The notes beneath the pieces were generated by a model. It was not told where the DNA came from, made no database searches, and saw only the letters and a list, made by a program, of their open reading frames with translations. A DNA stretch of 34,880 nucleotides from an uncultured bacterium. GTDB taxonomy: Bacteria > Nitrospirota > Thermodesulfovibrionia > Thermodesulfovibrionales > Dissulfurispiraceae. A program made the position numbers and the translations under genes. The stretch covers positions 1 through 34,880 of the forward strand of contig CALEDV010000071.1 of assembly GCA_937949555.1 (NCBI GenBank), read 5' to 3'. Positions 22,728 through 31,709 of the stretch are shown here, piece after piece. Positions within the stretch are counted from its first letter, which is position 1. Each line of letters opens with the position of its first letter.

Positions 22728-24704
22728 ATGTATAAGGAATTAGCCTTAGAGCATTTCAACAATGCAGAGGGCCTTTACCTTAATGGAGACATTTCGGGGG
22801 CAATTACACTATACAAGAATGCCCTCCGCTGCGACCCAAATCTAACTGAGGCAGCTTTAAACCTATCATATGCCCTTGTAGATCAAGGGCTACTTGATGA
22901 AGCTATCATATATCTCCAGCCAACTCTCGACAATAACCCTGATAATGCCGGGCTTTTACACAATTATGCAAACATACTTTTAAAAATGAAAAGATATGAA
23001 GAGGCAATCTCTTGCTACGAAAAGGCTCTGAAAAATCAACCCCAATCAGTGGTTACAAGATTCAATCTTGCTGTTGCTCTGCACCAGCTAAATAGGCTTG
23101 AGGATGCCAAAGATCAATATATTGAGATTCTGGATCTAGATCCCTTCCATAAAGAGGCTTTATACAACCTTTCTTCTCTATGCTTGAATCTTGCCAAATA
23201 CGAAGATGCGCTTAACTATCTTAATCGTTGCCTTAAGATAGACCCAAAGGACCCCAAAACCTTGAATCTCATTGCCTTGACCTTTCATAAAGCAGGCAAT
23301 TACAGGGCTGCAGAGGGATGTTTCAGAAGGGCAATTCAAATAAAGCCAGGGGATTACACCTTTCACTTTAACTTTGCTAATCTTCTCAGCAATCAGGAGA
23401 GAATTGAAGAGGCAATAGCAGAGTATCAGAAGACAATCCAACTTAATAAAGACTTCCTAGAGGGTTACATTCAACTTGGCAATCATCTCAAGAAGAAGAA
23501 GCTTTATGAGGAGGCTATAGGGGTCTTTAATCAGGCAATTAGCATTAACAACAATTCTGCAGAGACATACAATAACATCGGTAACATATATAAAGAACTG
23601 GGTAGATATGAAGAGGCTATTGCATTCACAAAAAGGGCAATAGAAATTAACCCTCAGCAGGCTGGATATTATTTTAACCTTGGACTGTCTAATAAAGAGC
23701 TGTTTCGTTATACAGAGGCTATTGAGGCATACACAGAGGCAATCAAGCTAAGATGGGACTATCCTGAGGCACATTGGAATCTCGCCCTACTTTTATTGCT
23801 AAAAGAGGATTTTAAAAGGGGTTGGAGTGAATATGAATGGCGTAAGAAACTACCCCTTTATGCACCATATATAAGGACATTCAAAGAACCTCAGTGGGAG
23901 GGAGAGCAGGACCTTAAGGGAAAGACCATTTTAATTTATGATGAGCAGGGTTTTGGAGATGCAATACAGTTTATCAGGTACGCCAAGATGTTAAAAGACG
24001 AGGGCGCAAAGGTTGTTGTTGAGTGTCTCTCTCCCCTGTCAAGGCTTTTTCAATATGCAATGGGAGTGGACCAGGTGATTACAAGAGGCTTTCCATTGCC
24101 TCCTTTTGATTTTCAATGCTCTATGCTGTCTCTTCCAATGTATTTTAAAACAGACCTATCAAGCATACCAGCAGAGACACCATACATAAAACTGCCTCAG
24201 GATATTGTTGCGCAGTGGCAGGAAAGGCTTTTAGACTTCAAGGACAAATTTAAGATAGGCATTAGCTGGGCTGGCATCAATCCACCCCATAAGTCTTGTC
24301 CAATAAATACATTGAGCCCCCTTTTTGAGATCACCAACCTTTGCATCTTTAACCTCCAAAAGGGGCCTGCACAAGAGGAATTGAATGGATTATCAAAGGA
24401 CATCAATTTGATTGATTTTATGAATGATTCAAAGGATTTCGCCGATACCGCTGCGATCATGAAAAACCTTGATCTGATAATTACCGTTGACACATCCATT
24501 GCCCATCTTGCCGGGGCATTAGGTTTGCCTGTCTGGGTGATGCTCCACTATGATGCAGACTGGCGATGGTTACTTAAACGCCCTGATAGTCCTTGGTATC
24601 CTACTATGAGGCTTTTCAGACAGCCAGAATATGGCAACTGGAAAGCCCTGTTACAGGATATGGCGCTTAAACTAAAAGCCTCAATAACACAAGATAAAAA
24701 TTGA
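22728..24704 (+). CDS. TPR protein with one glycosyltransferase-like module
   Basis: A 658-residue relative of the upstream protein. Ten regular 34-residue TPRs (about 3-345) are followed by the same half-TPR linker ending in GWSEYEWRKKLP (about 365). One GT-B-like module (about 380-650) has LIYDEQGFGDAIQFIRY, ITVDTSIAHLAGALGLPVWVM and DWRWLLKRPDSPWYPTMRLFRQ. The TPRs may hold flagellin or a chaperone while the module transfers sugar, in the manner of TPR-OGT proteins. It starts 8 bases after the upstream stop and is the last gene of the flagellin block. Sugar donor and acceptor are unknown. Confidence 0.87.
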   Translation: MYKELALEHFNNAEGLYLNGDISGAITLYKNALRCDPNLTEAALNLSYALVDQGLLDEAIIYLQPTLDNNPDNAGLLHNYANILLKMKRYEEAISCYEKALKNQPQSVVTRFNLAVALHQLNRLEDAKDQYIEILDLDPFHKEALYNLSSLCLNLAKYEDALNYLNRCLKIDPKDPKTLNLIALTFHKAGNYRAAEGCFRRAIQIKPGDYTFHFNFANLLSNQERIEEAIAEYQKTIQLNKDFLEGYIQLGNHLKKKKLYEEAIGVFNQAISINNNSAETYNNIGNIYKELGRYEEAIAFTKRAIEINPQQAGYYFNLGLSNKELFRYTEAIEAYTEAIKLRWDYPEAHWNLALLLLLKEDFKRGWSEYEWRKKLPLYAPYIRTFKEPQWEGEQDLKGKTILIYDEQGFGDAIQFIRYAKMLKDEGAKVVVECLSPLSRLFQYAMGVDQVITRGFPLPPFDFQCSMLSLPMYFKTDLSSIPAETPYIKLPQDIVAQWQERLLDFKDKFKIGISWAGINPPHKSCPINTLSPLFEITNLCIFNLQKGPAQEELNGLSKDINLIDFMNDSKDFADTAAIMKNLDLIITVDTSIAHLAGALGLPVWVMLHYDADWRWLLKRPDSPWYPTMRLFRQPEYGNWKALLQDMALKLKASITQDKN

Positions 24705-24877
24705 CTTAAAGATAATAAAACATAAGACAGATAGTTATTAGAGGGTAAGCACTGCCTGTACTCGTACAACACAAACTCTTATTGTTGCTAATTCAATGGC
24801 ACCAAGCCTTAATATTTGTAAAAGGAATGTGTTCTGGTTTAAACTATGACTGTAAGACAGTTAACATTCTATGCATA

Positions 24878-24951
24878 GCGCCCTTAGCTCAGTTGGATAG
24901 AGCATCAGACTACGAATCTGCAGGTCGGGGGTTCGAATCCCTCAGGGCGTG
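24878..24951 (+). tRNA. tRNA-Arg (anticodon ACG)
   Basis: A cloverleaf with acceptor GCGCCCT pairing with AGGGCGT, D-arm GCTCAGTTGGATAGAGC, anticodon loop CTACGAA (anticodon ACG) and T-loop TTCGAAT. CCA is not encoded. ACG would be edited to ICG to read CGN codons. It lies between the glycosyltransferase gene and citrate synthase and is unrelated to either. Confidence 0.95.
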
Positions 24952-25011
24952 CCTTATTTTTACCTTAACCTTACAAAATGTACTATAAGTATCATTAATC
25001 CTTTGGGTTAA

Positions 25012-25038
25012 TTGTAATTAGTCTGATAAGTTTATAAT
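25012..25038 (+). promoter_or_regulatory. Candidate promoter of citrate synthase
   Basis: TATAAT at 25033-25038 matches consensus. The nearest -35 candidate is TTGTAA at 25012-25017 with a short 15-base spacer, so only the -10 box is strong. The gene start follows 38 bases later, with GAGGTGA as ribosome-binding site. Confidence 0.4.
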
Positions 25039-25075
25039 CTTTTACCAAAAGGCTAACTAAACGAGGTGATCAAAC

Positions 25076-26419
25076 ATGGATTCAGTTCTTAAAAAAGTTG
25101 AGCAACTTGCCCTGCAGCATGACAAGATAGACCCCAAGATTGTTAGGGCAAGGAATATTAAATTGGGTTTGAGAAATGAAGATGGTTCAGGTGTATTTGT
25201 AGGGATTACCAGTAAGGGGCAGGTTATAGGGTATGAAAAGGTGACCAGCGGTGATGGCATTGAGAAACTCAATCCAACTCCAGGGAAACTATACTACTGC
25301 GGATACGATGTGGAGGATATAGTTGCTGCTAAGGAGGCAGAAAAACGGTTTGGCTTTGAAGAGACCATATTCTTACTCCTAACTGGTGTCTTGCCATCCA
25401 GGGAGGATCTGAAGGGATTTGCAAGGGAACTTGGCAAAAGATTTTATCTACCTGAAGCGGCGACCAAAATGATACTAAACAGACCGCCAAAAAATGATCA
25501 GATGGGCTCTTTGCATACCATTGTATCTGCTATGCATCTTTTCGATAAAAATCCCAACTCCACAGATATAAATGATATTGTAAGGCAATGTATCGATTTA
25601 ATTGCAAAATTTCCTACAATAATTGCATACAACTACCATGCCTCATTGTCAGAAAAAATAACTTTAAAAGACCTTATCATCCCCGACCCTGAGCTCAGTA
25701 TTGCCGAGAATTTTCTATGGATGCTGTTAAAGAGAAAACCAGAGAATCTTATGGCACAGTTCTTTGATACTATGCTTATATTCCACGCAGAGCATGGAGG
25801 AGGCAACAACTCTACATTCTCTACACGATGTGTATCCTCTTCAGGCGCTAACACCTATATGGCGATCTGTGCAGGAATAGCCTCCCTTTCAGGGCCACTG
25901 CATGGGGGGGCAAACGAGGCAGTGTCAAGAATGATGAGCGATATTAAGAAGAAGGTCAAAGACTGGGATGATGAGGATGAGATAAAGGCTTATCTTACAC
26001 TGCTTCTTGAGAAAAAGGCAGGGGATAAAAGCGGCAAGCTCTATGGAATAGGACATGCAGTTTATACTGTATCGGACCCAAGGGCAGTTTTTTTAGAAAA
26101 GAGGGCTGGGGAATTAGCAAAGTTGGCTGGTCTTGAAAAGGAGTTTATGCTCTATAAAAGGGTTGCAAAGATAGCCCCTCGATTAGTCAAAGAAGCAAAG
26201 GGCAAGGTTGTTTGCATAAATGTTGATTTCTACTCTGGTTTTGCCTATAAGTGTATGGGCATACCAAAAGAGCTTTTCACGCCCATATTTGCAATGGCAA
26301 GGGTTGCAGGTTGGAGTGCCCATAGGATTGAAGAGGTTATACAGGGCAAGATAATCAGACCCTCCTATGTGTCATCTTTGAAGGGAAGAAAACAGTACGT
26401 ACCTATACACAAAAGATAA
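25076..26419 (+). CDS. gltA: Citrate synthase
   Basis: A 447-residue enzyme condensing acetyl-CoA and oxaloacetate to citrate. The catalytic residues are visible: H240 in HAEHGGGNNSTFS (substrate site), H276 in SGPLHGGANEAV and D384 in NVDFYSGF; GIGHAVY (H327) and R335 also fit the oxaloacetate site. The N-terminal 70 residues are a small extra domain, typical of a variant type of citrate synthase. Other citrate-synthase-like enzymes (methylcitrate synthase, citryl-CoA lyase) are not excluded but are less likely. It has its own promoter candidate and converges on speE. Confidence 0.93.
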   Translation: MDSVLKKVEQLALQHDKIDPKIVRARNIKLGLRNEDGSGVFVGITSKGQVIGYEKVTSGDGIEKLNPTPGKLYYCGYDVEDIVAAKEAEKRFGFEETIFLLLTGVLPSREDLKGFARELGKRFYLPEAATKMILNRPPKNDQMGSLHTIVSAMHLFDKNPNSTDINDIVRQCIDLIAKFPTIIAYNYHASLSEKITLKDLIIPDPELSIAENFLWMLLKRKPENLMAQFFDTMLIFHAEHGGGNNSTFSTRCVSSSGANTYMAICAGIASLSGPLHGGANEAVSRMMSDIKKKVKDWDDEDEIKAYLTLLLEKKAGDKSGKLYGIGHAVYTVSDPRAVFLEKRAGELAKLAGLEKEFMLYKRVAKIAPRLVKEAKGKVVCINVDFYSGFAYKCMGIPKELFTPIFAMARVAGWSAHRIEEVIQGKIIRPSYVSSLKGRKQYVPIHKR

Positions 26420-26468
26420 ATCCACTAAAACTAATGGCAATGTCTATCTGAACCACGACTATAGGTTA

Positions 26469-27401
26469 CTAATAAAAGGAAACTGGAGATGCGTCAGTTA
26501 TTATGGTGTTTTCCCTTGATATACCCTCTTTGAGGTATTTTGGAAGGCTAAATAAACTATGATGTAAATATTCATCATAAAAAAGGAGGTGCCTGTTAAA
26601 AGGCGATATCCTCTCCCTTATAACCTCCTTTGACAATAAGAGAGGGTCTGTTTCCTTAGATGCCATTACAAATCCCCAGGGGGAATGAAAGGAAGGCACA
26701 TTTACCACATAGGGCCTAACAATAGAGAATACCTTAGAAAGGGTTGATACAATCGCAGTGAATGTCTTTAGGTTATTAACTGAGGCTGAGGTTGCCTGGG
26801 TTACAAAAATACCTTGAGGGCTTAATCTTTTACTAATAGACAAAAAGAACTCCTTCGTATATAGCAATACCGCAGGACTGTGCTCGTAAGGCTCAGGCAA
26901 GTCAGCTATTATTAAGTCATAACAGACTGCATTGTTTTCTATATATTCTCTGGCATCCTCATAAAAAACCTTTACCCTTGCATTATCAAAGGAGCCCTGG
27001 TGCCATTTTGTAAGATGAACCTTAGAGACCTCCACGACCTCATTGTCTAAATCAACTATATCAACCCTATTGATTGACTTATACCTAAGAGTTTCTCTTG
27101 CAGTGGCGCCCTCGCCTCCTCCAGCAATTAGTACTGATTGAGGGTCTTCAAGGGCTACCATTGCAGGATGAACCAATGCCTCGTGGTAAATAAACTCATC
27201 AGCCTCTGTGGATTGTAGCTTTCCATCAAGGACTAAAGACTTGCCGTAACTGCCCGTTATAATTATTTCAATCTGCTGGTATTGCGATGTGCCTGCATAG
27301 AGGATTTCCTGTAAGGAGTGAAAGGCTCCCTCATAGGAGGTATTTTCCTCAAGAAACCATCTGGAGTTCACTTTCACATACCTTATGAGGAAGTTTTTCA
27401 T
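26469..27401 (-). CDS. speE: Aminopropyltransferase (spermidine or thermospermine synthase type)
   Basis: A 310-residue enzyme that transfers aminopropyl groups from decarboxylated S-adenosylmethionine to a polyamine. Seen are LVLDGKLQST (54-64), DEFIYHEALVHP, the SAM site GGGEGATARE (94-103; GGGDGG in many spermidine synthases), VDLDNEVVEVSK and ADLPEPYE, where D169 is the expected catalytic Asp. The GEGAT and DLPEP forms are closer to thermospermine synthase-like relatives than to classical SpeE. The product could therefore be a polyamine other than spermidine. It begins 53 bases inside the end of speD, which supplies the co-substrate, on the same strand. Confidence 0.9.
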   Translation of the reverse strand: MKNFLIRYVKVNSRWFLEENTSYEGAFHSLQEILYAGTSQYQQIEIIITGSYGKSLVLDGKLQSTEADEFIYHEALVHPAMVALEDPQSVLIAGGGEGATARETLRYKSINRVDIVDLDNEVVEVSKVHLTKWHQGSFDNARVKVFYEDAREYIENNAVCYDLIIADLPEPYEHSPAVLLYTKEFFLSISKRLSPQGIFVTQATSASVNNLKTFTAIVSTLSKVFSIVRPYVVNVPSFHSPWGFVMASKETDPLLLSKEVIRERISPFNRHLLFYDEYLHHSLFSLPKYLKEGISRENTIITDASPVSFY

Positions 27402-27756
27402 TCCTATGGGACAGTATTCCCCTCTTCATCTCCACTATTGAGGGATTTTTGCTCTCAAACCTGTCTATCAGATACCTTGCCGCCTCTTCAGGTTTGATTG
27501 TGTCTCCACAGGTGAAAATATCCACCGCCGCATAAGCATATTCTGGCCATGTGTGTATAGACAAATGAGACTCAGCGATTACTACCATACCACTGATCCC
27601 GAAGGGATTAAACTCATGGAAAGATACATCTACAATGGTTGCCTTAGCTTCCTTTGCAGCTGTAACCAAAGTCTCCTTAACATTTGTGAGGCTCCTTAGA
27701 ATATCAGGATTACAGTCCCTCAATTCCACTAAAAGATGGGTACCTAAAGCATGCAA
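27349..27756 (-). CDS. speD: S-adenosylmethionine decarboxylase proenzyme, short form
   Basis: A 135-residue pyruvoyl enzyme that decarboxylates S-adenosylmethionine to feed SpeE. The start is taken as TTG at 27756, giving MHALGTHLLVEL, because GGAGGG lies just upstream. From this start the self-cleavage pair is E62-S63 (AESHLSIHTWPE), with S55, H68 and C83 at the same numbers as in the characterised Thermotoga maritima enzyme. An upstream in-frame ATG would add a hydrophobic extension foreign to the family. The speE gene overlaps its end by 53 bases, so the two are coupled in one minus-strand transcript. Confidence 0.93.
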   Translation of the reverse strand: MHALGTHLLVELRDCNPDILRSLTNVKETLVTAAKEAKATIVDVSFHEFNPFGISGMVVIAESHLSIHTWPEYAYAAVDIFTCGDTIKPEEAARYLIDRFESKNPSIVEMKRGILSHRNEKLPHKVCESELQMVS

Positions 27757-28201
27757 TTTTCCTACCCTCCCCCAGAAGAGAATTGAAAGAGCAACCGCTC
27801 CTTGTAAGCCCATTACTTTACAGGATGATGAAATATTTGTCAATAAAAAACTGAAAACCCGAAATTGCCGATAGAAAAAAGGGGGTATGCCCAAAAGGTT
27901 TTATTGCGACACCACTTTGAAAGACCTCTTACACCCTAAAAACAATGCAAAGGCATTCACCCAAGGGTAACCTAAGACCAAGGCCCTTTTTAGATAATCT
28001 TGTGGCAGTATAAAGGCTTTGAGGCATACTCCCCTTTGTTATAAATTCCTAAGGGCAATTTTGGGTGAAAAACTCATATCCTCAAGGGTCTTCATTTGAC
28101 AAGAACAATAAAAAATTGAAAAATAGTCTATAACTTTGTTAATAGGCTCCATATTTTCATGATATAGGTAATCCAAAAGCGACGCTTCATATGTTTATTT
28201 A
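27757..28201. other. Divergent intergenic region between speD and pbpC
   Basis: About 445 bases with no supported gene. It includes the TTGACA-like hexamer at about 28097-28102, but no -10 box at proper distance follows. AGGCTCC and other purine stretches are not placed to serve pbpC, whose ATG has no clear ribosome-binding site. Confidence 0.35.
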
Positions 28202-30397
28202 ATGAACAGAAAATTCCTTTCTCAACCAATCAGTATATCCATAAGCATTGCCCTGACTTGGTTTGCCTTTTTTATAATTGACCTTATACAGCCTATCTGC
28301 TGTCATGCCCTGCCGTCCTTTGAGGAGATTAAATCCTCCTATAAAACCTCAGAGGCATATATACTGGACCATAAGGGTCGTGAACTTCAGGCAATCAGGA
28401 AAGATTTCAATGCAAGGAGACTTAAATGGGTAGAACTTAAGGACCTCTCTCCTGTATTTATAGATGCAACGCTAACCTCAGAGGACAAGAGATTTTATGA
28501 TCATAAGGGTGTAGATTGGATAGCAGCAGGGTCAGCAATAGTTGACAACCTTATGGGGAAGGGCAAAAGAGGGGCAAGCACAATTACAATGCAGCTTGCA
28601 GGACTTATAAATAGGGACATTAAAAGGGTGTCAAGGCCACGAACCCTGTACCAAAAATGGAATCAGGCTAAAATAGCCCTTGAGATAGAAAAACATTGGA
28701 CTAAGAATCAGATATTGGAGGCATATCTTAATCTTGTATCCTTCAGGGGAGAGATACAGGGAATAGGAGCAGCCTCATGGATATTATTAAGCAAAAGCCC
28801 ATCGGGTTTAAACCCAATAGAATCAGCACTCCTTGCGGCTATAATAAGACACCCTTCGGCATCGAAAGAATACATCGCCCTTAGAACATCTCTGTTATTA
28901 AAGAAAATGGAATTTGCCCATGAACTCACTGAAATCAACACTTTTATAGATTATGCCCTTTCTAAAGGCAATTATAGGGAGAATAAAAATAGTTCCCTCA
29001 CTTATACACTGCCCCATTTAAACATCAAAGCTGGTGAATCCTTAATAACTACCATTGACAAGGATATTCAGCAATATGCTATAGATGTCCTCAGACGCAA
29101 TATCCTTGCCCTTAAAAGGGCAAATGTCAATGATGGGGCAATATTGGTACTGCACAATGCAAGCGGCCATATAGTTGCCTATGTTGGGAATGGAGGCAAA
29201 CTATCCTCAGCCCCTTTTGTGGATGGGGTAAGAACAAAGAGACAGGCAGGTTCTACACTCAAACCCTTTCTTTACGGACTTGCTATTGATAAGGGACTGC
29301 TTGATGGCTCGTCACTGCTTGAGGATTCGCCAATTGATATATACACAGAGCGCGGGCTTTACAAACCTCAGAATTACAATAATGACTACAGGGGCACAGT
29401 AACCCTTAGAAATGCCCTTGCCTCATCACTCAATACCCCTGCTGTAAAGACCCTAATGCTTCTGGGCATAGAGGACTTTCACAGCAAACTATTAGATTTT
29501 GGTTTCAATCTTCCTGAGGGGCCCGAATACTACGGCTACTCTATTGCCCTTGGGGCAGTTGATGTATCATTATACGAACTTGTAAGGGCCTATAGGGTTC
29601 TCAATCAGAAAGGGAACTTCACAGAAATCAATTTTTTAAAAGGCCCTAAAAAACCTAAAAGCAGGCAGGTTATCTCTCCTGAGGCAGCCTTCATAATCTC
29701 TGACATCCTCTCTGACCGCAGTGCAAGGAGCCTCACCTTTGGCTTTGAAAACCCACTATCCACGAGATTTTGGACAGCAGTAAAGACAGGCACAAGTAAG
29801 GATATGAGAGATAACTGGTGCATTGGTTTTTCAGACACCTTTACCGTTGGAGTATGGGTAGGAAATTTTTCAGGAAGTCCCATGTGGAATGTGTCAGGCA
29901 TCTCAGGGGCAGCCCAGATATGGCTTGAGATGATGAATTATCTTCACCGCAATAAAAGGTCTCTACCCCCCTCGCCCCCAATGGGTATTATTGCAAGACC
30001 GGTTGATTCAGAAGAAGCTGACTACAATAAATCAATCAGAGAATGGTATATCAAAGACAAAGGGACTGAAACCAATCGGACGATGATGCAGCATAGGACA
30101 GCCTCACCTCCCTCTCAAGGCAGGATTATATATCCCCCTACAGGCTCTATATTTGCAATAGATCCAGATATACCCAAAGAGGCAGAGAGGATATTCTTTG
30201 AGATTGAGGGATACAGGGAGGGAATGAAACTGCATTTAGACAATGAACCTATAGAAATCACAAAGGGCTTTGCCCAATGGAATCCTACAGGGGGAATACA
30301 CTGGGCTTATCTTATAGATACCGAAGGCAAGACCATTGACAAGATTAGCATTCAAGTCAGAGGGGCTAAACCCTCCCAGGGCAGCTTCAAACCTTAA
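28202..30397 (+). CDS. pbpC: Penicillin-binding protein 1C (bifunctional glycosyltransferase/transpeptidase)
   Basis: A 731-residue class A PBP anchored by one N-terminal helix (about 9-31) with its enzymatic parts in the periplasm. The glycosyltransferase domain (about 50-230) has [13 protein letters not shown] (catalytic E94) and [12 protein letters not shown]. The transpeptidase domain (about 300-580) has the active Ser in GSTLKPF, the SLNTP motif and KTGTS. The C-terminal 90 residues match the PBP1C-specific domain. The usual partner YfhM (an alpha-2-macroglobulin) is absent. The stop TAA overlaps the stop of convergent murA at TTAA. Confidence 0.95.
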   Translation: MNRKFLSQPISISISIALTWFAFFIIDLIQPICCHALPSFEEIKSSYKTSEAYILDHKGRELQAIRKDFNARRLKWVELKDLSPVFIDATLTSEDKRFYDHKGVDWIAAGSAIVDNLMGKGKRGASTITMQLAGLINRDIKRVSRPRTLYQKWNQAKIALEIEKHWTKNQILEAYLNLVSFRGEIQGIGAASWILLSKSPSGLNPIESALLAAIIRHPSASKEYIALRTSLLLKKMEFAHELTEINTFIDYALSKGNYRENKNSSLTYTLPHLNIKAGESLITTIDKDIQQYAIDVLRRNILALKRANVNDGAILVLHNASGHIVAYVGNGGKLSSAPFVDGVRTKRQAGSTLKPFLYGLAIDKGLLDGSSLLEDSPIDIYTERGLYKPQNYNNDYRGTVTLRNALASSLNTPAVKTLMLLGIEDFHSKLLDFGFNLPEGPEYYGYSIALGAVDVSLYELVRAYRVLNQKGNFTEINFLKGPKKPKSRQVISPEAAFIISDILSDRSARSLTFGFENPLSTRFWTAVKTGTSKDMRDNWCIGFSDTFTVGVWVGNFSGSPMWNVSGISGAAQIWLEMMNYLHRNKRSLPPSPPMGIIARPVDSEEADYNKSIREWYIKDKGTETNRTMMQHRTASPPSQGRIIYPPTGSIFAIDPDIPKEAERIFFEIEGYREGMKLHLDNEPIEITKGFAQWNPTGGIHWAYLIDTEGKTIDKISIQVRGAKPSQGSFKP

Positions 30398-31647
30398 TCA
30401 GACACCCTCTTGATGTTGGCCCCAAGGGCTATCAACTTTTCGTCCATGCGCTCATAACCTCTGTCAAGATGATATATCCTATGTATTACGCTCTCCCCCT
30501 CAGCCCTAAGGGCAGCCATAACAAGCGATGCCGATGCCCTAAGGTCTGTTGCCATAACTGGTGCACCCTTTAGATTCTTCACTCCCCTTACAGTGGCAAC
30601 ATTGCCGTCAACATTTATATCTGCCCCCATCCTTTTTAGCTCTGCCACATGCATAAAACGATTCTCAAAGATATTTTCCCTAATAATACTTGTGCCCCTT
30701 GCAACGCTCATGAGCGCCATAAACTGAGCCTGCATATCCGTAGGGAATCCTGGATAGGGCATTGTCTTGATATCCCTAGCGATTATCTCTCTGCCGCCCT
30801 TGACCTTAATGCCCTCTGTAGTCTGCTCAATCTGGAGACCTGCCTCACGGAGCTTCTCAGAGACCGCCTCAAGATGCTCAAGGCTGCAGCCTTTAATTGT
30901 AATCTTACCTCCTGTTATACCTGCAATTGTCATAAAGGTGGCAATCTGAATACGGTCTGGAATAATTGCATAATTATCTATAGGGGCAAGGCAATCTACC
31001 CCCTCTATTTCAATTATGCTGGTGCCTGCACCATATATCTTTGCCCCCATAGATACAAGACAATCAGCCAAATCCTTTACCTCAGGCTCCATGGCTGCAT
31101 TCTCGAGCACCGTATTACCCTTGGCAATAGATGCCGCCATTATAAGATTTTCTGTGCCAGTTACAGTAGGATTGTCAAAATGTATAACCGCTCCTTTAAG
31201 CCTCTTTGCCTTCGCAATAACATATCCTGCCTCTAATTCTATCTTTGAGCCCATTTTTTGCAGCCCCGCAAGATGCAGGTCAATTGGTCTTGCCCCTATA
31301 GCACAGCCTCCTGGCAGAGATACCCTTGCCTGCCCGTACCGCGCCAGAAGAGGACCCAATACAAGCACTGATGCCCTCATGGTTTTGACCAGTTCATAGG
31401 GCGCTTCATATTTATTAATTCTGCCTGTGTCAATCTCAGCGCTGCCACCTTCAATTATTTGTGCTCCCATGTGTCTGAGAAGTCCATACATAGTCCTCAC
31501 ATCCTTCATATCAGGCACTCTGCAAATACGATTAACCCCAGAGGACAACAAAGTGGCAGCCATTATTGGGAGCGCCGCATTCTTTGCCCCTCCTATCTCA
31601 ATTACTCCCCTAAGAGGTTTACCCCCTCGTATTATAAATCTATCCAT
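30394..31647 (-). CDS. murA: UDP-N-acetylglucosamine 1-carboxyvinyltransferase
   Basis: Makes the first committed precursor of peptidoglycan from UDP-GlcNAc and phosphoenolpyruvate in the cytoplasm. The 417-residue length is typical. K22 and N23 (GAKNAALP), the active-site C115 in [10 protein letters not shown] (the residue attacked by fosfomycin), FPTDMQAQ and HLDRGYE are all in place. A small difference is PDRIQIATF where most MurA have PDRIExGTF. The start ATG has GGGGA 7 bases before it. It is divergent from rel and convergent with pbpC, two other envelope or growth-control genes. Confidence 0.97.
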   Translation of the reverse strand: MDRFIIRGGKPLRGVIEIGGAKNAALPIMAATLLSSGVNRICRVPDMKDVRTMYGLLRHMGAQIIEGGSAEIDTGRINKYEAPYELVKTMRASVLVLGPLLARYGQARVSLPGGCAIGARPIDLHLAGLQKMGSKIELEAGYVIAKAKRLKGAVIHFDNPTVTGTENLIMAASIAKGNTVLENAAMEPEVKDLADCLVSMGAKIYGAGTSIIEIEGVDCLAPIDNYAIIPDRIQIATFMTIAGITGGKITIKGCSLEHLEAVSEKLREAGLQIEQTTEGIKVKGGREIIARDIKTMPYPGFPTDMQAQFMALMSVARGTSIIRENIFENRFMHVAELKRMGADINVDGNVATVRGVKNLKGAPVMATDLRASASLVMAALRAEGESVIHRIYHLDRGYERMDEKLIALGANIKRVSD

Positions 31648-31697
31648 AGATTGTCCCCATTTTTGACCTTCAGTATCTTAACACAACTTAAAAAAGT

Positions 31698-31703
31698 TAT
31701 AAT
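31698..31703 (+). promoter_or_regulatory. -10 box placing the rel transcript start at the ATG
   Basis: A consensus TATAAT ends 6 bases before the rel ATG (31710). A start 6-7 bases downstream of the -10 box would fall on the A of the ATG, giving a leaderless message. No -35 element at good spacing was found (TTAACA at 31678-31683 is only 14 bases away). No ribosome-binding site lies between. Confidence 0.45.
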
Positions 31704-31709
31704 CACTCC

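Noticed and set aside
30394-30397. Overlapping convergent stop codons of pbpC and murA at TTAA
   Set aside because: Compact convergent ends of this kind are common in dense genomes and need no special explanation.
30649-31236. A 195-codon plus-strand Cys-rich frame inside murA
   Set aside because: It lies entirely antisense to conserved MurA coding sequence; the cysteines come from Ala/Thr-rich murA codons read in reverse.
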